In this document: positions 1 to 8,794 of the stretch, piece by piece
How the letters are laid out: each line of letters starts with the position of its first letter
Numbering within the stretch: position 1 is the first letter of the stretch
Assembly: GCF_001625575.1 (NCBI RefSeq)
Contig: NZ_AUXV01000005.1
Coordinates: 1-64,000, forward strand
Length of the DNA stretch: 64,000 nucleotides
Source: Pseudoalteromonas luteoviolacea S2607
GTDB taxonomy: Bacteria; Pseudomonadota; Gammaproteobacteria; Enterobacterales; Alteromonadaceae
Reading direction: 5' to 3'
Program-made: the position numbers and the translations under genes
Notes under the pieces: generated by a model
What the model saw: only the letters and a program-made list of their open reading frames with translations
Databases searched by the model: none
Told to the model about the DNA's origin: nothing

Positions 1-90
1 AAGCAGAAGTCAGCCAGGAAGCAGAAGTCAGCCAGGAAGCAGAAGTCAGCCAGGAAGCAGAAGTCAGCCAGGAAGCAGAAGTCAGCTAGC
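1..90. repeat. five tandem copies of an 18-bp repeat, cut by window edge
   Basis: The unit aagcagaagtcagccagg occurs five times in direct succession; the first four copies are identical and the fifth differs in its last four bases. The unit is a multiple of three and all three forward frames stay open across it. Read from base 3 it encodes AEVSQE repeats ending at a TAG at 87-89; read from base 1 it encodes basic KQKSAR repeats ending at a TAG at 100-102. It may therefore be the repetitive C-terminal tail of a gene that begins to the left of the window, but the frame cannot be chosen from here. Confidence 0.9.
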
Positions 91-102
91 AGCAAAAAGT
101 AG

Positions 103-516
103 TATAAAAAGAATAAGCCAGCGAGCGTATAAACGGTGGTAAGTTGAACTTTTTTCTAACTAGAAATACGAATTTTTTAGCTTAGTAAGGGACAACTGAG
201 CGTCAAGTTTTGAGATGCTAGTTGTATAACTAGCATAGATATAAAAACCAACACCAATGGTTACACATATCTTTCAAGGATGGCCGCCACGTATAGGCAA
301 ACACAGCGTTGCGTATGCGACCGCAAGGAGTGCGGTACTGGCTTCATTTTTTAGCTCTACAAGTCCACTCTTTACCCTTATCATCATGATTTAGTTAAAA
401 GATATCTGTTTGTATCTGGTAGGATACAAAACCTCCACACTTGGTTACCCAAGACCAAAGCAATCTTAGTTATTGTCATATATAGCACTTACAATCAATG
501 ACAACAGGATCCTGCT
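103..516. other. 414-bp gap upstream of the metalloprotease
   Basis: No convincing gene is seen. A perfect 9-bp stem with a 4-nt loop (215-223 pairing with 228-236) could be a terminator or leader hairpin, although no T-run follows. A second short stem (accgca/tgcggt) lies near 318-335. The promoter of the protease gene is probably between about 400 and 500, but no clear -35/-10 pair was picked out. Confidence 0.4.
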
Positions 517-3108
517 ATGAAAAAACACCTACTCGCCATTTTAGTAAGCCACATTGTTGCTTCGACAGCCAATGCTGAACCGGATTACTGGCAGTTTGCA
601 GATAAAAGCCGCAACCAAGTGGGGCACAAAAAAGTTTACTCGTTAGATGAACCAGCATTACAACAAGCATTAAATGTTGTTGGCGAAGCACCTATAGAAG
701 TGGTTTTGCCCTTGCCAACTGGGGAGAAAGTGACATTTGAGCTTTTCCCGTCTCAAGTTATGGCGCCGGAGCTTGCTGCTAAGTATGTCAATATTCGCAC
801 TTTTACAGGTGTAGATAAGCATAATTCTGCGCACCGAGGTCATTTCAATATGGATGAAAGTGGCTTTTATGGCATGTTTAACTATCAAGGAAAGCATATA
901 TATATCGACCCTCAGCGAGGCACAAAAGACCTTTATTCTGTTTACAATCGAGAGGCACAAAAGCAGCAGGTTAATCAATTACGCCAACAGGCACCTCGCA
1001 GGCATAGCCAATCAGAAACTTCACATCACCAAGAGCATACGCAATCGCGTTTATCCAAAGCGACCTATCCAAATACTGAAATCGTATATCGCTTAGCTGT
1101 CACAACCACAGGCGAGTATGCTGCTTATCATGGTGGTACCAAAGAAAAAGTCATGTCTGCACTTGTGACGATGACGAATAGGCTTAACGATGTTTATAGC
1201 CGAGATATGGCGATTCGCTTCCAGCTCGTAGAAGGTAGTGACAAGTTAATCTTTTTAGACGCAAATAGTGATCCATTTGATAATACTGATGCCGACATAG
1301 ATAAGGTCAGTGCCGTAATCAATGAGCATATTGGGCTGGAAAATTACGATGTTGGTCACCTTGTTGGCACAGGTGGTGGCGGTTTAGCGGGTTTTGAAGT
1401 TGTTTGTACAGAGCTAAAGGCTGAAGGCGTGACAGGAAGTGAGCAACCTGACAATGATGCATTTCATGTTGATTATGTTGCGCATGAAATTGGTCACCAA
1501 CTTGGTGCGGAGCACACTTTTAATGGAACAGCAGGTGCGTGTGCAGGCAACAGAGTCGATACCAGTGCATATGAACCCGGAAGTGGTTCAACGATAATGG
1601 GATACGCGGGAATTTGTGATGAGCAAGATTTACAAGCTAATTCAGATCCATACTTCCATGCCCACTCACTGGAGCAAATGATGGCGTTTACACGTGAAAA
1701 AGCGGGTAAAAGCTGTGGTACGCATTCTCCAAAAACAAATCAACGCCCAGTCGCGAACGCCGGGAATGACTTCATTGTCCCAGCCCGTACTCCATTTAAA
1801 CTAACGGGAAGCGCAACTGACGCGGAAGGTGATAAACTCAGCTACAGTTGGCAGCAATATAACATTGGCAGTGCGTCTGACAGCAAGGAAAGTGATGGTG
1901 TTGATGAGGGAGGTCGACCAATATTCAGAACGTTTAATCCTACAGAGACTGCTGAGCGCACGCTTCCTAAGTTATCAGATGTGTTGAAAGGCTCACTCAG
2001 TTATGGGGAGGCTTATGCAACAACAACGCGTAAGCTCGATTTTCGTTTAGTGGTCCGAGATGCCAATGGGGGAGTTGCAGAGGATGATATGCAAGTTTCA
2101 GTGGTTGCCAATGACAGCGGATTTGCGGTTAAACTCCCTGATGCAAGTTCTCAATGGAGAGCAAACCAACAAATAGTAAGCTGGCACACAGCAGGTAGTG
2201 AGAACGCACCAGTCAACTGTTCGCAAGTGGACATTTTATTATCTGTAGATGGTGGGGAGCAGTTTGCAACAACCCTTGCCAGTAAGGTAGCCAACAATGG
2301 CCAATTCGAGGTTGCCTTGCCTGCTTTGAAAACCGATAAAGCTAGAATAATGGTGCGTTGTAGCGACAATATTTTCTTTGCTATAAATAATGGTGACTTT
2401 TCAATTACTAACGATAGTGGCGCAGAGGTTAAACCTAAGGTCACGGGTCAGAAGCCGCTGACAGTTGCTGAAGATGAAACTATAACCGTACAACCCAGTG
2501 ACTTAACCATGGCAACAGCGCAAAGTGTTGATAGCATTGAAATTGCTGGTGGAGATAATTACACGGTTCAAGGGACGACGATCACGCCAAAAGCGAATTT
2601 TAACGGTACTTTGCAAGCTCAGGTGGTCGTAAAACGCGGCACCATGCAAAGCGACCCTTTTAATTTGAATATTACAGTTACGCCGGTTAATGATGCACCT
2701 GTTGCGCAAAATGACACTGCAAGCGTGGAGTATGGTGCAAAGCAAATTCAATTCAAGGTGTTGGAAAATGATAGTGACCTAGATGGAGATGCGTTAAAGC
2801 TCACGGCGGTAAATTATGCGGGCAAAGGGGTTGTGACTTTCAATGAGCAAATGATTATCTACTCTGCACCAGCAGAATTCTCTGGGAAAGAGCAAATTTC
2901 ATATACGGTATCTGATGCACAAGGCGCGACTGCAACTGGACAATTAGATATTACGGTAAAAGAGAAAGCGAAAGTTACAGAGCCGACTCCAACGCCTGAA
3001 CCAACACCAAAAGACAATGCTGACAAATCATCTGATAGTGGTTCTTTGTGGTCACTTCTGGGCGTAATGTTACTTGGATTGAGACGTCAATGGGGCCAGC
3101 GGGCATGA
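517..3108 (+). CDS. secreted reprolysin-like (M12B-type) zinc metalloprotease with PKD-like and Ig-like repeats
   Basis: This 863-aa secreted endopeptidase probably digests extracellular protein. Residues 1-20 form a signal peptide ending in an ANA site. The zinc motif HEIGHQLGAEH has ligands H323, H327 and H333 and catalytic E324. A Met-turn follows at M361 in the context IMGYAG, which is typical of metzincins. After the catalytic domain come a PKD/Ig-like module from about residue 410 and a cadherin-like repeat near 720-815. The C-terminus has a Pro/Thr linker, a Ser/Gly stretch, a hydrophobic helix and an RR cluster, which resembles a GlyGly-CTERM rhombosortase sorting signal. AGGAT lies just upstream of the ATG. 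The stop codon overlaps the start of the downstream lipoprotein gene (ATGA). The family call is firm; the natural substrate is unknown. Confidence 0.9.
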   Translation: MKKHLLAILVSHIVASTANAEPDYWQFADKSRNQVGHKKVYSLDEPALQQALNVVGEAPIEVVLPLPTGEKVTFELFPSQVMAPELAAKYVNIRTFTGVDKHNSAHRGHFNMDESGFYGMFNYQGKHIYIDPQRGTKDLYSVYNREAQKQQVNQLRQQAPRRHSQSETSHHQEHTQSRLSKATYPNTEIVYRLAVTTTGEYAAYHGGTKEKVMSALVTMTNRLNDVYSRDMAIRFQLVEGSDKLIFLDANSDPFDNTDADIDKVSAVINEHIGLENYDVGHLVGTGGGGLAGFEVVCTELKAEGVTGSEQPDNDAFHVDYVAHEIGHQLGAEHTFNGTAGACAGNRVDTSAYEPGSGSTIMGYAGICDEQDLQANSDPYFHAHSLEQMMAFTREKAGKSCGTHSPKTNQRPVANAGNDFIVPARTPFKLTGSATDAEGDKLSYSWQQYNIGSASDSKESDGVDEGGRPIFRTFNPTETAERTLPKLSDVLKGSLSYGEAYATTTRKLDFRLVVRDANGGVAEDDMQVSVVANDSGFAVKLPDASSQWRANQQIVSWHTAGSENAPVNCSQVDILLSVDGGEQFATTLASKVANNGQFEVALPALKTDKARIMVRCSDNIFFAINNGDFSITNDSGAEVKPKVTGQKPLTVAEDETITVQPSDLTMATAQSVDSIEIAGGDNYTVQGTTITPKANFNGTLQAQVVVKRGTMQSDPFNLNITVTPVNDAPVAQNDTASVEYGAKQIQFKVLENDSDLDGDALKLTAVNYAGKGVVTFNEQMIIYSAPAEFSGKEQISYTVSDAQGATATGQLDITVKEKAKVTEPTPTPEPTPKDNADKSSDSGSLWSLLGVMLLGLRRQWGQRA

Positions 3109-3461
3109 GAGCGCGCGTAAAACGAACTCTGGTGTTTACTACTTTGATATCAGCCCTGAGCGGGTGTGCTGATCAGCAAAAACATGATTCACTCGAATTG
3201 GTCAGGCTGAAAAGTGATATAGCTCAGGCTAAAGCCGAGCAGGATTATCGGTTTTTAGTCTTCGCGAGTCGGCGACTAGTAATACCCGGATTTGAAGATG
3301 AAGATGTAAAAAGCCTTAAGGCACAGTGTGGCATACGTTACTGGAAAAATGAGGGGGATGTTATATATTCAGCGACGACGCGAGAAAGTCGCAGTGCCAA
3401 GTATGAATATGCTAGCAAATACAACAAAGCTGTATATGCGCAGTGTAAGCAGTCTAACTAA
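3105..3461 (+). CDS. small lipoprotein, translationally coupled to the metalloprotease
   Basis: This encodes a 118-aa protein of unrecognised family. The ATG at 3105 overlaps the protease stop as ATGA, and it places a clean lipoprotein signal at the N-terminus (basic MRARVKR, hydrophobic stretch, LSGC lipobox), so I prefer it to the upstream in-frame TTG/ATG codons. The mature part is charged and has two further cysteines (in QCGIRYW and AQCKQSN) that could form a disulfide. Coupling to the protease suggests a role in its secretion, folding or inhibition, but this is inference. A strong hairpin follows the stop codon directly. Confidence 0.75.
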   Translation: MRARVKRTLVFTTLISALSGCADQQKHDSLELVRLKSDIAQAKAEQDYRFLVFASRRLVIPGFEDEDVKSLKAQCGIRYWKNEGDVIYSATTRESRSAKYEYASKYNKAVYAQCKQSN

Positions 3462-3490
3462 GCTAATGGGGGCATTATGCCCCCATTAGC
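3462..3490 (+). terminator. hairpin after the protease-lipoprotein operon
   Basis: A perfect 12-bp GC-containing stem (3462-3473 with 3479-3490) and a 5-nt loop, followed by the T-rich ttcttt, start directly after the lipoprotein stop codon. This fits a Rho-independent terminator. Confidence 0.8.
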
Positions 3491-3534
3491 TTCTTTGGAT
3501 GGAATAGACTATTTGTTGTATCTTAGTAGGTGTT

Positions 3535-4221
3535 ATGCAAAAAATTTTACTGATAGACGATGATCGAGAGCTAACCTCCTTGATCAGCCAATTCTTGGCG
3601 CAAAATGGGTTTTTGGTTGAGGTCTTAAATGATGGGCGCCAAGCCGCTGAGCATGTATTTAAAATTCAGCCGGATTTAATCATTCTTGATCTGATGCTAC
3701 CGGGCACAGATGGGTTAAGTATTTGTCGTGAGATCCGTCCCCACTTCTCTGGCGCTATCATCATGTTAACAGCGTTAGTTGATGATATCGATGAGGTGAC
3801 AGGCCTTGAAGTTGGGGCGGATGATTACCTTTGCAAACCCTTAAAGCCACGGGTGTTACTTGCTCACATTCGCGCACAATTGCGGCGTCAATCAAGCTTG
3901 CAGGAGCAGCATAAAGACTTGCGTGTTGTATGTGATGGGAGTTTGCAATTAGATTGGCGTAATCGCACGGTGAGTTATCTCAATGAGGAGGTAATTCTCT
4001 CCAGCGCTGAATTTGAGTTGCTATGGGTACTTGCCCAATCGGCAGGAAGTATCATTTCTCGTGATAGCTTGCATCGCAAAATATTCAATCTAGAGTATGA
4101 TGCCATGGACCGTTCCATTGACTTACGAATATCCCGGTTACGCAAAAAGCTTGGGGATGATCCTAAGCAGCCTCAAGTTATCAAAACCATACGAAATAAA
4201 GGGTATCTCATTGCAGATTAG
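3535..4221 (+). CDS. OmpR/PhoB-family response regulator
   Basis: This 228-aa DNA-binding response regulator has a receiver domain at about residues 1-118, with acidic residues D8-D10, phospho-acceptor D52 in ILDLMLPG, T79 and K101. A winged-helix effector domain fills about 128-228 and ends in the usual RxxGYL sequence (IRNKGYLIAD). The closest general architecture is the RstA type. The histidine kinase gene starts inside its last codons, so the two form a coupled pair. TAGGTG just upstream of the ATG can serve as ribosome binding site. The signal and the target genes cannot be read from the sequence. Confidence 0.92.
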   Translation: MQKILLIDDDRELTSLISQFLAQNGFLVEVLNDGRQAAEHVFKIQPDLIILDLMLPGTDGLSICREIRPHFSGAIIMLTALVDDIDEVTGLEVGADDYLCKPLKPRVLLAHIRAQLRRQSSLQEQHKDLRVVCDGSLQLDWRNRTVSYLNEEVILSSAEFELLWVLAQSAGSIISRDSLHRKIFNLEYDAMDRSIDLRISRLRKKLGDDPKQPQVIKTIRNKGYLIAD

Positions 4222-5512
4222 CGGCAAATTGATAGTGACATGGGTAGGTGTCATGATTTTGATCAATATGGTTTTGGCACGCTGGCTCATGGAAGATGCT
4301 TACTTTGAAGTCCAAGAAGCGTCATTAGCGCAGTATGAGCAATACTTAAACCGCCTCGCGGATGACATTGATATACACCTCAAATCCCTTCATGGCATTG
4401 GAGATGAAGCCATCGTTCAGGCCTTAACTGAGTATAGAAATGACCCCATAGATATTCTCTCTACTCGACAATTTGACGATGATCCATTTTTAGTCGAGCA
4501 ACTCAGTGAGTTACAACTTAATCAAGTATTTGTTGACGCGCAAACTGCTAGTATTTACGTCATGCGCAGTAACAATCAAGTGGTCATGATAGGCCCTGTT
4601 ATTCACCACAGCGTATTAAGCTGGTTTGCGGATTGGTTTATGTGGCTTATGGCATGCTTGGTGAATGGTGTAGGCATTTCTGTCTTTTTAATAGCAATGT
4701 ATCGAGCGCAGCTGACACTCAGAGCACAATTGGCAGCAGTGCTCCCAGCCGATATAGAAAAAGCGCAAAGTCCCCAAGCGCAGTTAACGGAACTTTATGG
4801 GTATTTGGCGTCAAGTGAGCAGCAAAGTACAGAGCAGTTAAATCTACAACGTGATTTGTTACATGGTGTGGCGCATGAATTTAGAAGCCCTATGGCACGT
4901 ATACAGTTTGCTCTCGACATGCTAGAGGGGGCGGAGCATGATACGCAAGAAGAGCTTAAAAGTACCATGCAAAGTGCCTTATTGGGCTTAGATGAACTAG
5001 TTAAAGAGCTGTTGTACTACGCTAAACTGAAAGATGGCAGTACCGCAATGCAATTTCAGTCTGTATCTTGTAAAGATCTGACACAAGATGCCGTGGAGCA
5101 AGTTTCAAGTTTTTATCCGAATATAAAATTCAGCATTAATTGCGACGATTTAAATGTGATAGCTGATTATAACTTATTGCGCCGTGCCTTAATCAATATT
5201 GTACGTAATGCCGGGCGGTTTGCTCAGGCTCAATGCCATATTACGGTCAGTAATGAAGGAGGTTTTATGCAATTTTTTATTGAAGATGATGGCATCGGTA
5301 TTCCACCGGGAAAACGCGTGCGTATTTTTGAGCCCTTTACTCGATTGGACCCGAGTCGATCTCGGGATTCAGGGGGATGTGGATTGGGCTTAGCCATTGC
5401 AAACTCTATCGTTCAATTACACGATGGTGATATTACGGTCATAGATGGCCTGCATGACTTGGGGGGCGCATGCTTCCGCTTGCAAATTAAGGCTGACAAG
5501 CCCAGCATTTAG
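4211..5512 (+). CDS. sensor histidine kinase paired with the OmpR-type regulator
   Basis: This inner-membrane kinase has about 433 aa. A TM helix lies near residues 5-25, a periplasmic sensor region follows, then a second TM near 140-165 and HisKA/HATPase domains. The H-box is HEFRSPMARIQ with H222; the N-box reads NIVRNAGRF, the G1 box DDGIGIPPG and the G2 box GCGLGLA. No ATG fits the N-terminus without a long overlap into the regulator. The TTG at 4211 (4-codon overlap, aaaggg upstream) gives a natural start just before the first TM helix. GTG at 4232 or ATG at 4253 are alternatives. The stop codon lies inside a convergent terminator hairpin shared with rhlE. Confidence 0.87.
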   Translation: MQISGKLIVTWVGVMILINMVLARWLMEDAYFEVQEASLAQYEQYLNRLADDIDIHLKSLHGIGDEAIVQALTEYRNDPIDILSTRQFDDDPFLVEQLSELQLNQVFVDAQTASIYVMRSNNQVVMIGPVIHHSVLSWFADWFMWLMACLVNGVGISVFLIAMYRAQLTLRAQLAAVLPADIEKAQSPQAQLTELYGYLASSEQQSTEQLNLQRDLLHGVAHEFRSPMARIQFALDMLEGAEHDTQEELKSTMQSALLGLDELVKELLYYAKLKDGSTAMQFQSVSCKDLTQDAVEQVSSFYPNIKFSINCDDLNVIADYNLLRRALINIVRNAGRFAQAQCHITVSNEGGFMQFFIEDDGIGIPPGKRVRIFEPFTRLDPSRSRDSGGCGLGLAIANSIVQLHDGDITVIDGLHDLGGACFRLQIKADKPSI

Positions 5513-5522
5513 ACTGGGCTTG
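5497..5522. terminator. bidirectional terminator between kinase gene and rhlE
   Basis: A 9-bp stem (5497-5505 with 5514-5522; caagcccag/ctgggcttg) sits between two convergent genes and overlaps the last codons of the kinase gene. T-runs are weak on both sides, so the efficiency is uncertain. Confidence 0.6.
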
Positions 5523-5530
5523 CGATACCA

Positions 5531-6964
5531 TTAGGCAGACTTTGATGATTGCGTTTTTCGCGCCTGATTTGGCTTGTTTGCACTACGCTGCTTATTATTA
5601 GGCTTTGACTTAGAGCCCAGTTTACTTGCCCCTTGTGAATTGGCGTTGCGCTTTGGCTTGCGCGCATTGGTATGGCGTTGCCCAGTGCGGCTCTTACCTT
5701 CCTTCGAGTGTGTGCTATTAGTCTGCTTCTGATCACTTGTAGCTTTATCTGTCGAGTCTGTTTTATTTTTTTTCTTTTTCGGCTTTTTAGGTTTGAGTGG
5801 GCGTGTATCCAACGGCTTTTCAGGTACTGGGTTTTGCGGTACAAACCCTGGTTCTTCAGCACGTGGAATGAGTGCACCAATGAAGCGCTCAATACCATAT
5901 AAATCGTCTGCATCGGCTTGTGTTACAAATGAGACCGCTATGCCCTCACTGCCAGCTCTTCCTGTGCGCCCAATTCTGTGTACATAGTCTTCATAGGTAT
6001 TGGGTAAATCGTAATTCACGACGTATGGCAATTCGCTGATGTCTAGGCCTCTGGCCACAATATCAGTGGCGACTAATACATTGACGTCGCCATTTTTAAA
6101 ACCATTTAGCGCTTTTACCCTTGCACCTTGCGACTTATTGCCATGAATCGCAGCTGCGCTGATATGATTTTTTTCCAACAATGCGACGAGCCTGTTCGCA
6201 CCATGTTTGGTGCGACAAAATACCAATACTTGCTGCCATTTTTTTTCAGTAATAAAGTGGCACAGCAGTTTACTTTTCTGTGCTTTATCTAAGGCATACG
6301 CGCTTTGGATGACAGTTTTAGCGGTGGTGTTTTCAGTGGCGACAGATATTTCAACTGGAGACGAAAATAGGCCTTGAGCGAGTTCGCGGATCGGCCCAGA
6401 AAACGTAGCTGAAAATAATAAGTTCTGGCGTTTATTGGGTAGCAGACGAATGATTTTTTTTAAATCATGGATAAAGCCCATATCTAGCATACGGTCTGCC
6501 TCATCCAGCACTAAAGCCGATAATTCAGTAAACTTCACAGCATTTTGCTGATAAAGATCTAGCAGCCTACCTGGTGTTGCAATGAGAATATCGACACCTT
6601 TGCGCAAGCGCATCATTTGCGGGTTGATCTTAACACCACCGTATACAACGGTACTGCGAATACGTGTGCCGGCGCTGTATGTTTCAACACTTTCTGCAAT
6701 TTGTATCGCAAGTTCTCTGGTTGGTGCAAGCACGAGTACGCGGGCTTGGTTTGCATGAGGTTGCTGGGTGTTAAGCAGCTGCTCAATCAGTGGTAAGGTA
6801 AAAGCCGCTGTTTTGCCCGTGCCTGTTTGTGCCGCCGCCATCACATCTTGACCGTTTAATATGGCAGGAATCGCTTGCTGCTGAATTGGGGTCGGTGAAC
6901 TATACCCTTTAGTTTCAAGGGTGTTTAAAAGTACTTGGGATAACCCAAGTTGAGAAAAGTTCAT
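5531..6964 (-). CDS. rhlE: DEAD-box ATP-dependent RNA helicase RhlE
   Basis: This 477-aa RNA helicase would act in ribosome assembly or RNA turnover in the cytosol. The visible motifs are the Q motif near the N-terminus ([11 protein letters not shown]), motif I AQTGTGKT (45-52), [12 protein letters not shown] at 154-157, SAT at 185-187 and HRIGRTGR in the second RecA domain. Residues from about 385 to the end form a Lys/Arg/Asn-rich disordered tail, as is usual for RhlE of marine gammaproteobacteria and likely used for RNA binding. The opening MNFSQLGLS and the motif set fit RhlE better than SrmB or DbpA. Confidence 0.92.
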   Translation of the reverse strand: MNFSQLGLSQVLLNTLETKGYSSPTPIQQQAIPAILNGQDVMAAAQTGTGKTAAFTLPLIEQLLNTQQPHANQARVLVLAPTRELAIQIAESVETYSAGTRIRSTVVYGGVKINPQMMRLRKGVDILIATPGRLLDLYQQNAVKFTELSALVLDEADRMLDMGFIHDLKKIIRLLPNKRQNLLFSATFSGPIRELAQGLFSSPVEISVATENTTAKTVIQSAYALDKAQKSKLLCHFITEKKWQQVLVFCRTKHGANRLVALLEKNHISAAAIHGNKSQGARVKALNGFKNGDVNVLVATDIVARGLDISELPYVVNYDLPNTYEDYVHRIGRTGRAGSEGIAVSFVTQADADDLYGIERFIGALIPRAEEPGFVPQNPVPEKPLDTRPLKPKKPKKKKNKTDSTDKATSDQKQTNSTHSKEGKSRTGQRHTNARKPKRNANSQGASKLGSKSKPNNKQRSANKPNQARKTQSSKSA

Positions 6965-7168
6965 GCATACTCTCTTTGTACTGAGGTGGCAACGGTGTGG
7001 ACCTTTACCTTGTCTATGATTGGCAATACTGCCATGGATACGCGATCATAGCAGAGTTAGCACAGTCTGCCGAATTTAATCCAAGGTGGCATGGGCTGGC
7101 TTGCACGCTGCATGTTTTATTGAGTGGTCTATACTTGCATTGACAGCGTGGTTATGAAGGGATTTATC

Positions 7169-8773
7169 ATGGACATCACACAGCGGAAAGTGGCGCTTTG
7201 CATGCAGCTTACGGTGTTGGTTGCGGGCAGTCTTTTCACCGGAACATTGGTTTATATGCTGTATCAAGAGCAGCAGCACTCCATTAGACAAGAGTTCAGC
7301 AAAGAGTATTTACTTAGGGTAGATTCATTTAAAGAAACGGTGATGAACAATCTATCCTCGTTGCATAGTCTCGCTGTACTCTTTGATGTTAAACCTCAAG
7401 CCAGTAAAGCTGAGTTTCGTCATGTTTCTTCTCGCATTCTCGCGACGAAGGCAGGGATCCAGGCATTGCAATGGGTGCCACGAGTTACACAAGATGCGCG
7501 GCAAGAGTTTGAGAAAAAAAACCAAGAAAACTATGCTCAGTTTGCGATTACTGAGCGACTAAAGGGACAAATGCAAGCTGCCCAAATACGTAATCAGTAT
7601 TACCCAGTACAATATATTGAACCCCTTTTCGGTAATGAGGCTGCACTTGGCTTTGATTTGTTTTCCAGTCAAACACGGCGAGAAATTATACAAACATCGC
7701 GAGATCTTGCTCTGCCGCTTGTAACGGCCAGTATTACACTCGTTCAAGACCCCCACAAACAAAAAGCATTTATCGCATTGCGACCTATCTATGATCACCT
7801 TTCACTGACTGTTGCTGATAAGCGCGATAATATTCGTGGCTTTGTGATTGGGGTATTCAAACTTAATGCATTAGTCGCGCATTCGAAACTAGGTAAAAAT
7901 GAAGGGGATATTGAGTTTGTTATTGAGGATGTAACGGATGCCGCACAGCCCCAAACGCTGTATCGAAATCGTTTACAATCTTCGGGTCAGCTGCAGTCTT
8001 GGCTAGACGTTTGGGGGCGTAACTGGGTGATCAGTGCCTCCCCGTCTCATCGTTTTGTGCAGAGCCGTATTTCAGCTATCCCAGTTTTAGTGCTCTTTAT
8101 CGGCATGGTAATGACATTTCTAATGTTTTTTTATGTACGGCTTTTATATCGTCGCCAAATCGCAATTCAGCATGCTGTGCGAATCAAAACCAAAGAACTG
8201 GACAAAGCCAATGCCAGATTACTTGCTCTGACTCAAATCGATGGTCTGACGGAGGTATCAAATCGACGCCACTTTGATATGCAGTTGCAAAAAGAGTGGC
8301 GGCGCGCTGTGCGCATCGGTAGCCCGATAAGTTTGGTTGTCATTGATATCGACTTTTTTAAGGAATATAACGATTACTATGGTCATGTCGCAGGTGATCG
8401 CTGTTTATGTTTAGTTGCGAATGCTTTGTCTCAGTTGGCACAGCGTGCCTGTGATGTTTTTGCTCGGATTGGCGGGGAGGAGTTTATTTTTATTCTCCCC
8501 GATACTGAGCAGCTCGATGGCTTTTGCGAGAAATGTTTAGCAGCTGTGGCAGCACTGGAAATTAGTCATGAAAGGTCATCAGTGAGCCAATATGTGACTG
8601 TCAGCGTTGGCGCGTGTGCCATGCGCCCTGAAAGTAATGATGAAAGAAGTCATTTGCTTGATATCGCTGATCAGGCCATGTATCGCGCGAAAGATGCAGG
8701 TAGAAATACATATGCAGTTAAAGAAGTGGCTCAAAAAGCATTATCTACTGAATGTACAAGGCAGGTAGGGTAA
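7169..8773 (+). CDS. CHASE-domain membrane diguanylate cyclase (GGDEF)
   Basis: This 534-aa inner-membrane enzyme makes c-di-GMP from two GTP. An N-terminal TM helix is followed by a periplasmic CHASE domain (about residues 60-255; ALGFDLFSSQTRREI is characteristic), a second TM near 305-327 and a GGDEF domain to the end. The active-site signature is GGEEF at 435-439, an active variant. An RxxD inhibitory site (RACD) lies five residues before it, so product feedback is expected. I chose ATG 7169 because GAAGGGA lies 5-6 nt upstream; earlier in-frame starts lack this. CHASE domains usually bind small extracellular ligands, but the ligand is unknown here. Confidence 0.9.
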   Translation: MDITQRKVALCMQLTVLVAGSLFTGTLVYMLYQEQQHSIRQEFSKEYLLRVDSFKETVMNNLSSLHSLAVLFDVKPQASKAEFRHVSSRILATKAGIQALQWVPRVTQDARQEFEKKNQENYAQFAITERLKGQMQAAQIRNQYYPVQYIEPLFGNEAALGFDLFSSQTRREIIQTSRDLALPLVTASITLVQDPHKQKAFIALRPIYDHLSLTVADKRDNIRGFVIGVFKLNALVAHSKLGKNEGDIEFVIEDVTDAAQPQTLYRNRLQSSGQLQSWLDVWGRNWVISASPSHRFVQSRISAIPVLVLFIGMVMTFLMFFYVRLLYRRQIAIQHAVRIKTKELDKANARLLALTQIDGLTEVSNRRHFDMQLQKEWRRAVRIGSPISLVVIDIDFFKEYNDYYGHVAGDRCLCLVANALSQLAQRACDVFARIGGEEFIFILPDTEQLDGFCEKCLAAVAALEISHERSSVSQYVTVSVGACAMRPESNDERSHLLDIADQAMYRAKDAGRNTYAVKEVAQKALSTECTRQVG

Positions 8774-8786
8774 AGCCTCCTGCCTT
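8758..8786 (+). terminator. hairpin at the end of the diguanylate cyclase gene
   Basis: An 8-bp stem aaggcagg/cctgcctt (8758-8765 with 8779-8786) spans the stop codon of the GGDEF gene and is followed by a short AT-rich stretch. It lies between convergent genes and may act in both directions. Confidence 0.5.
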
Positions 8787-8794
8787 AATTTGGG

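Noticed and set aside
286..345. Possible c-di-GMP (GEMM) riboswitch upstream of the metalloprotease, because of ggcaaac and gcaagg segments
   Set aside because: The spacing and helices of the GEMM consensus are not met; only short fragments resemble it.
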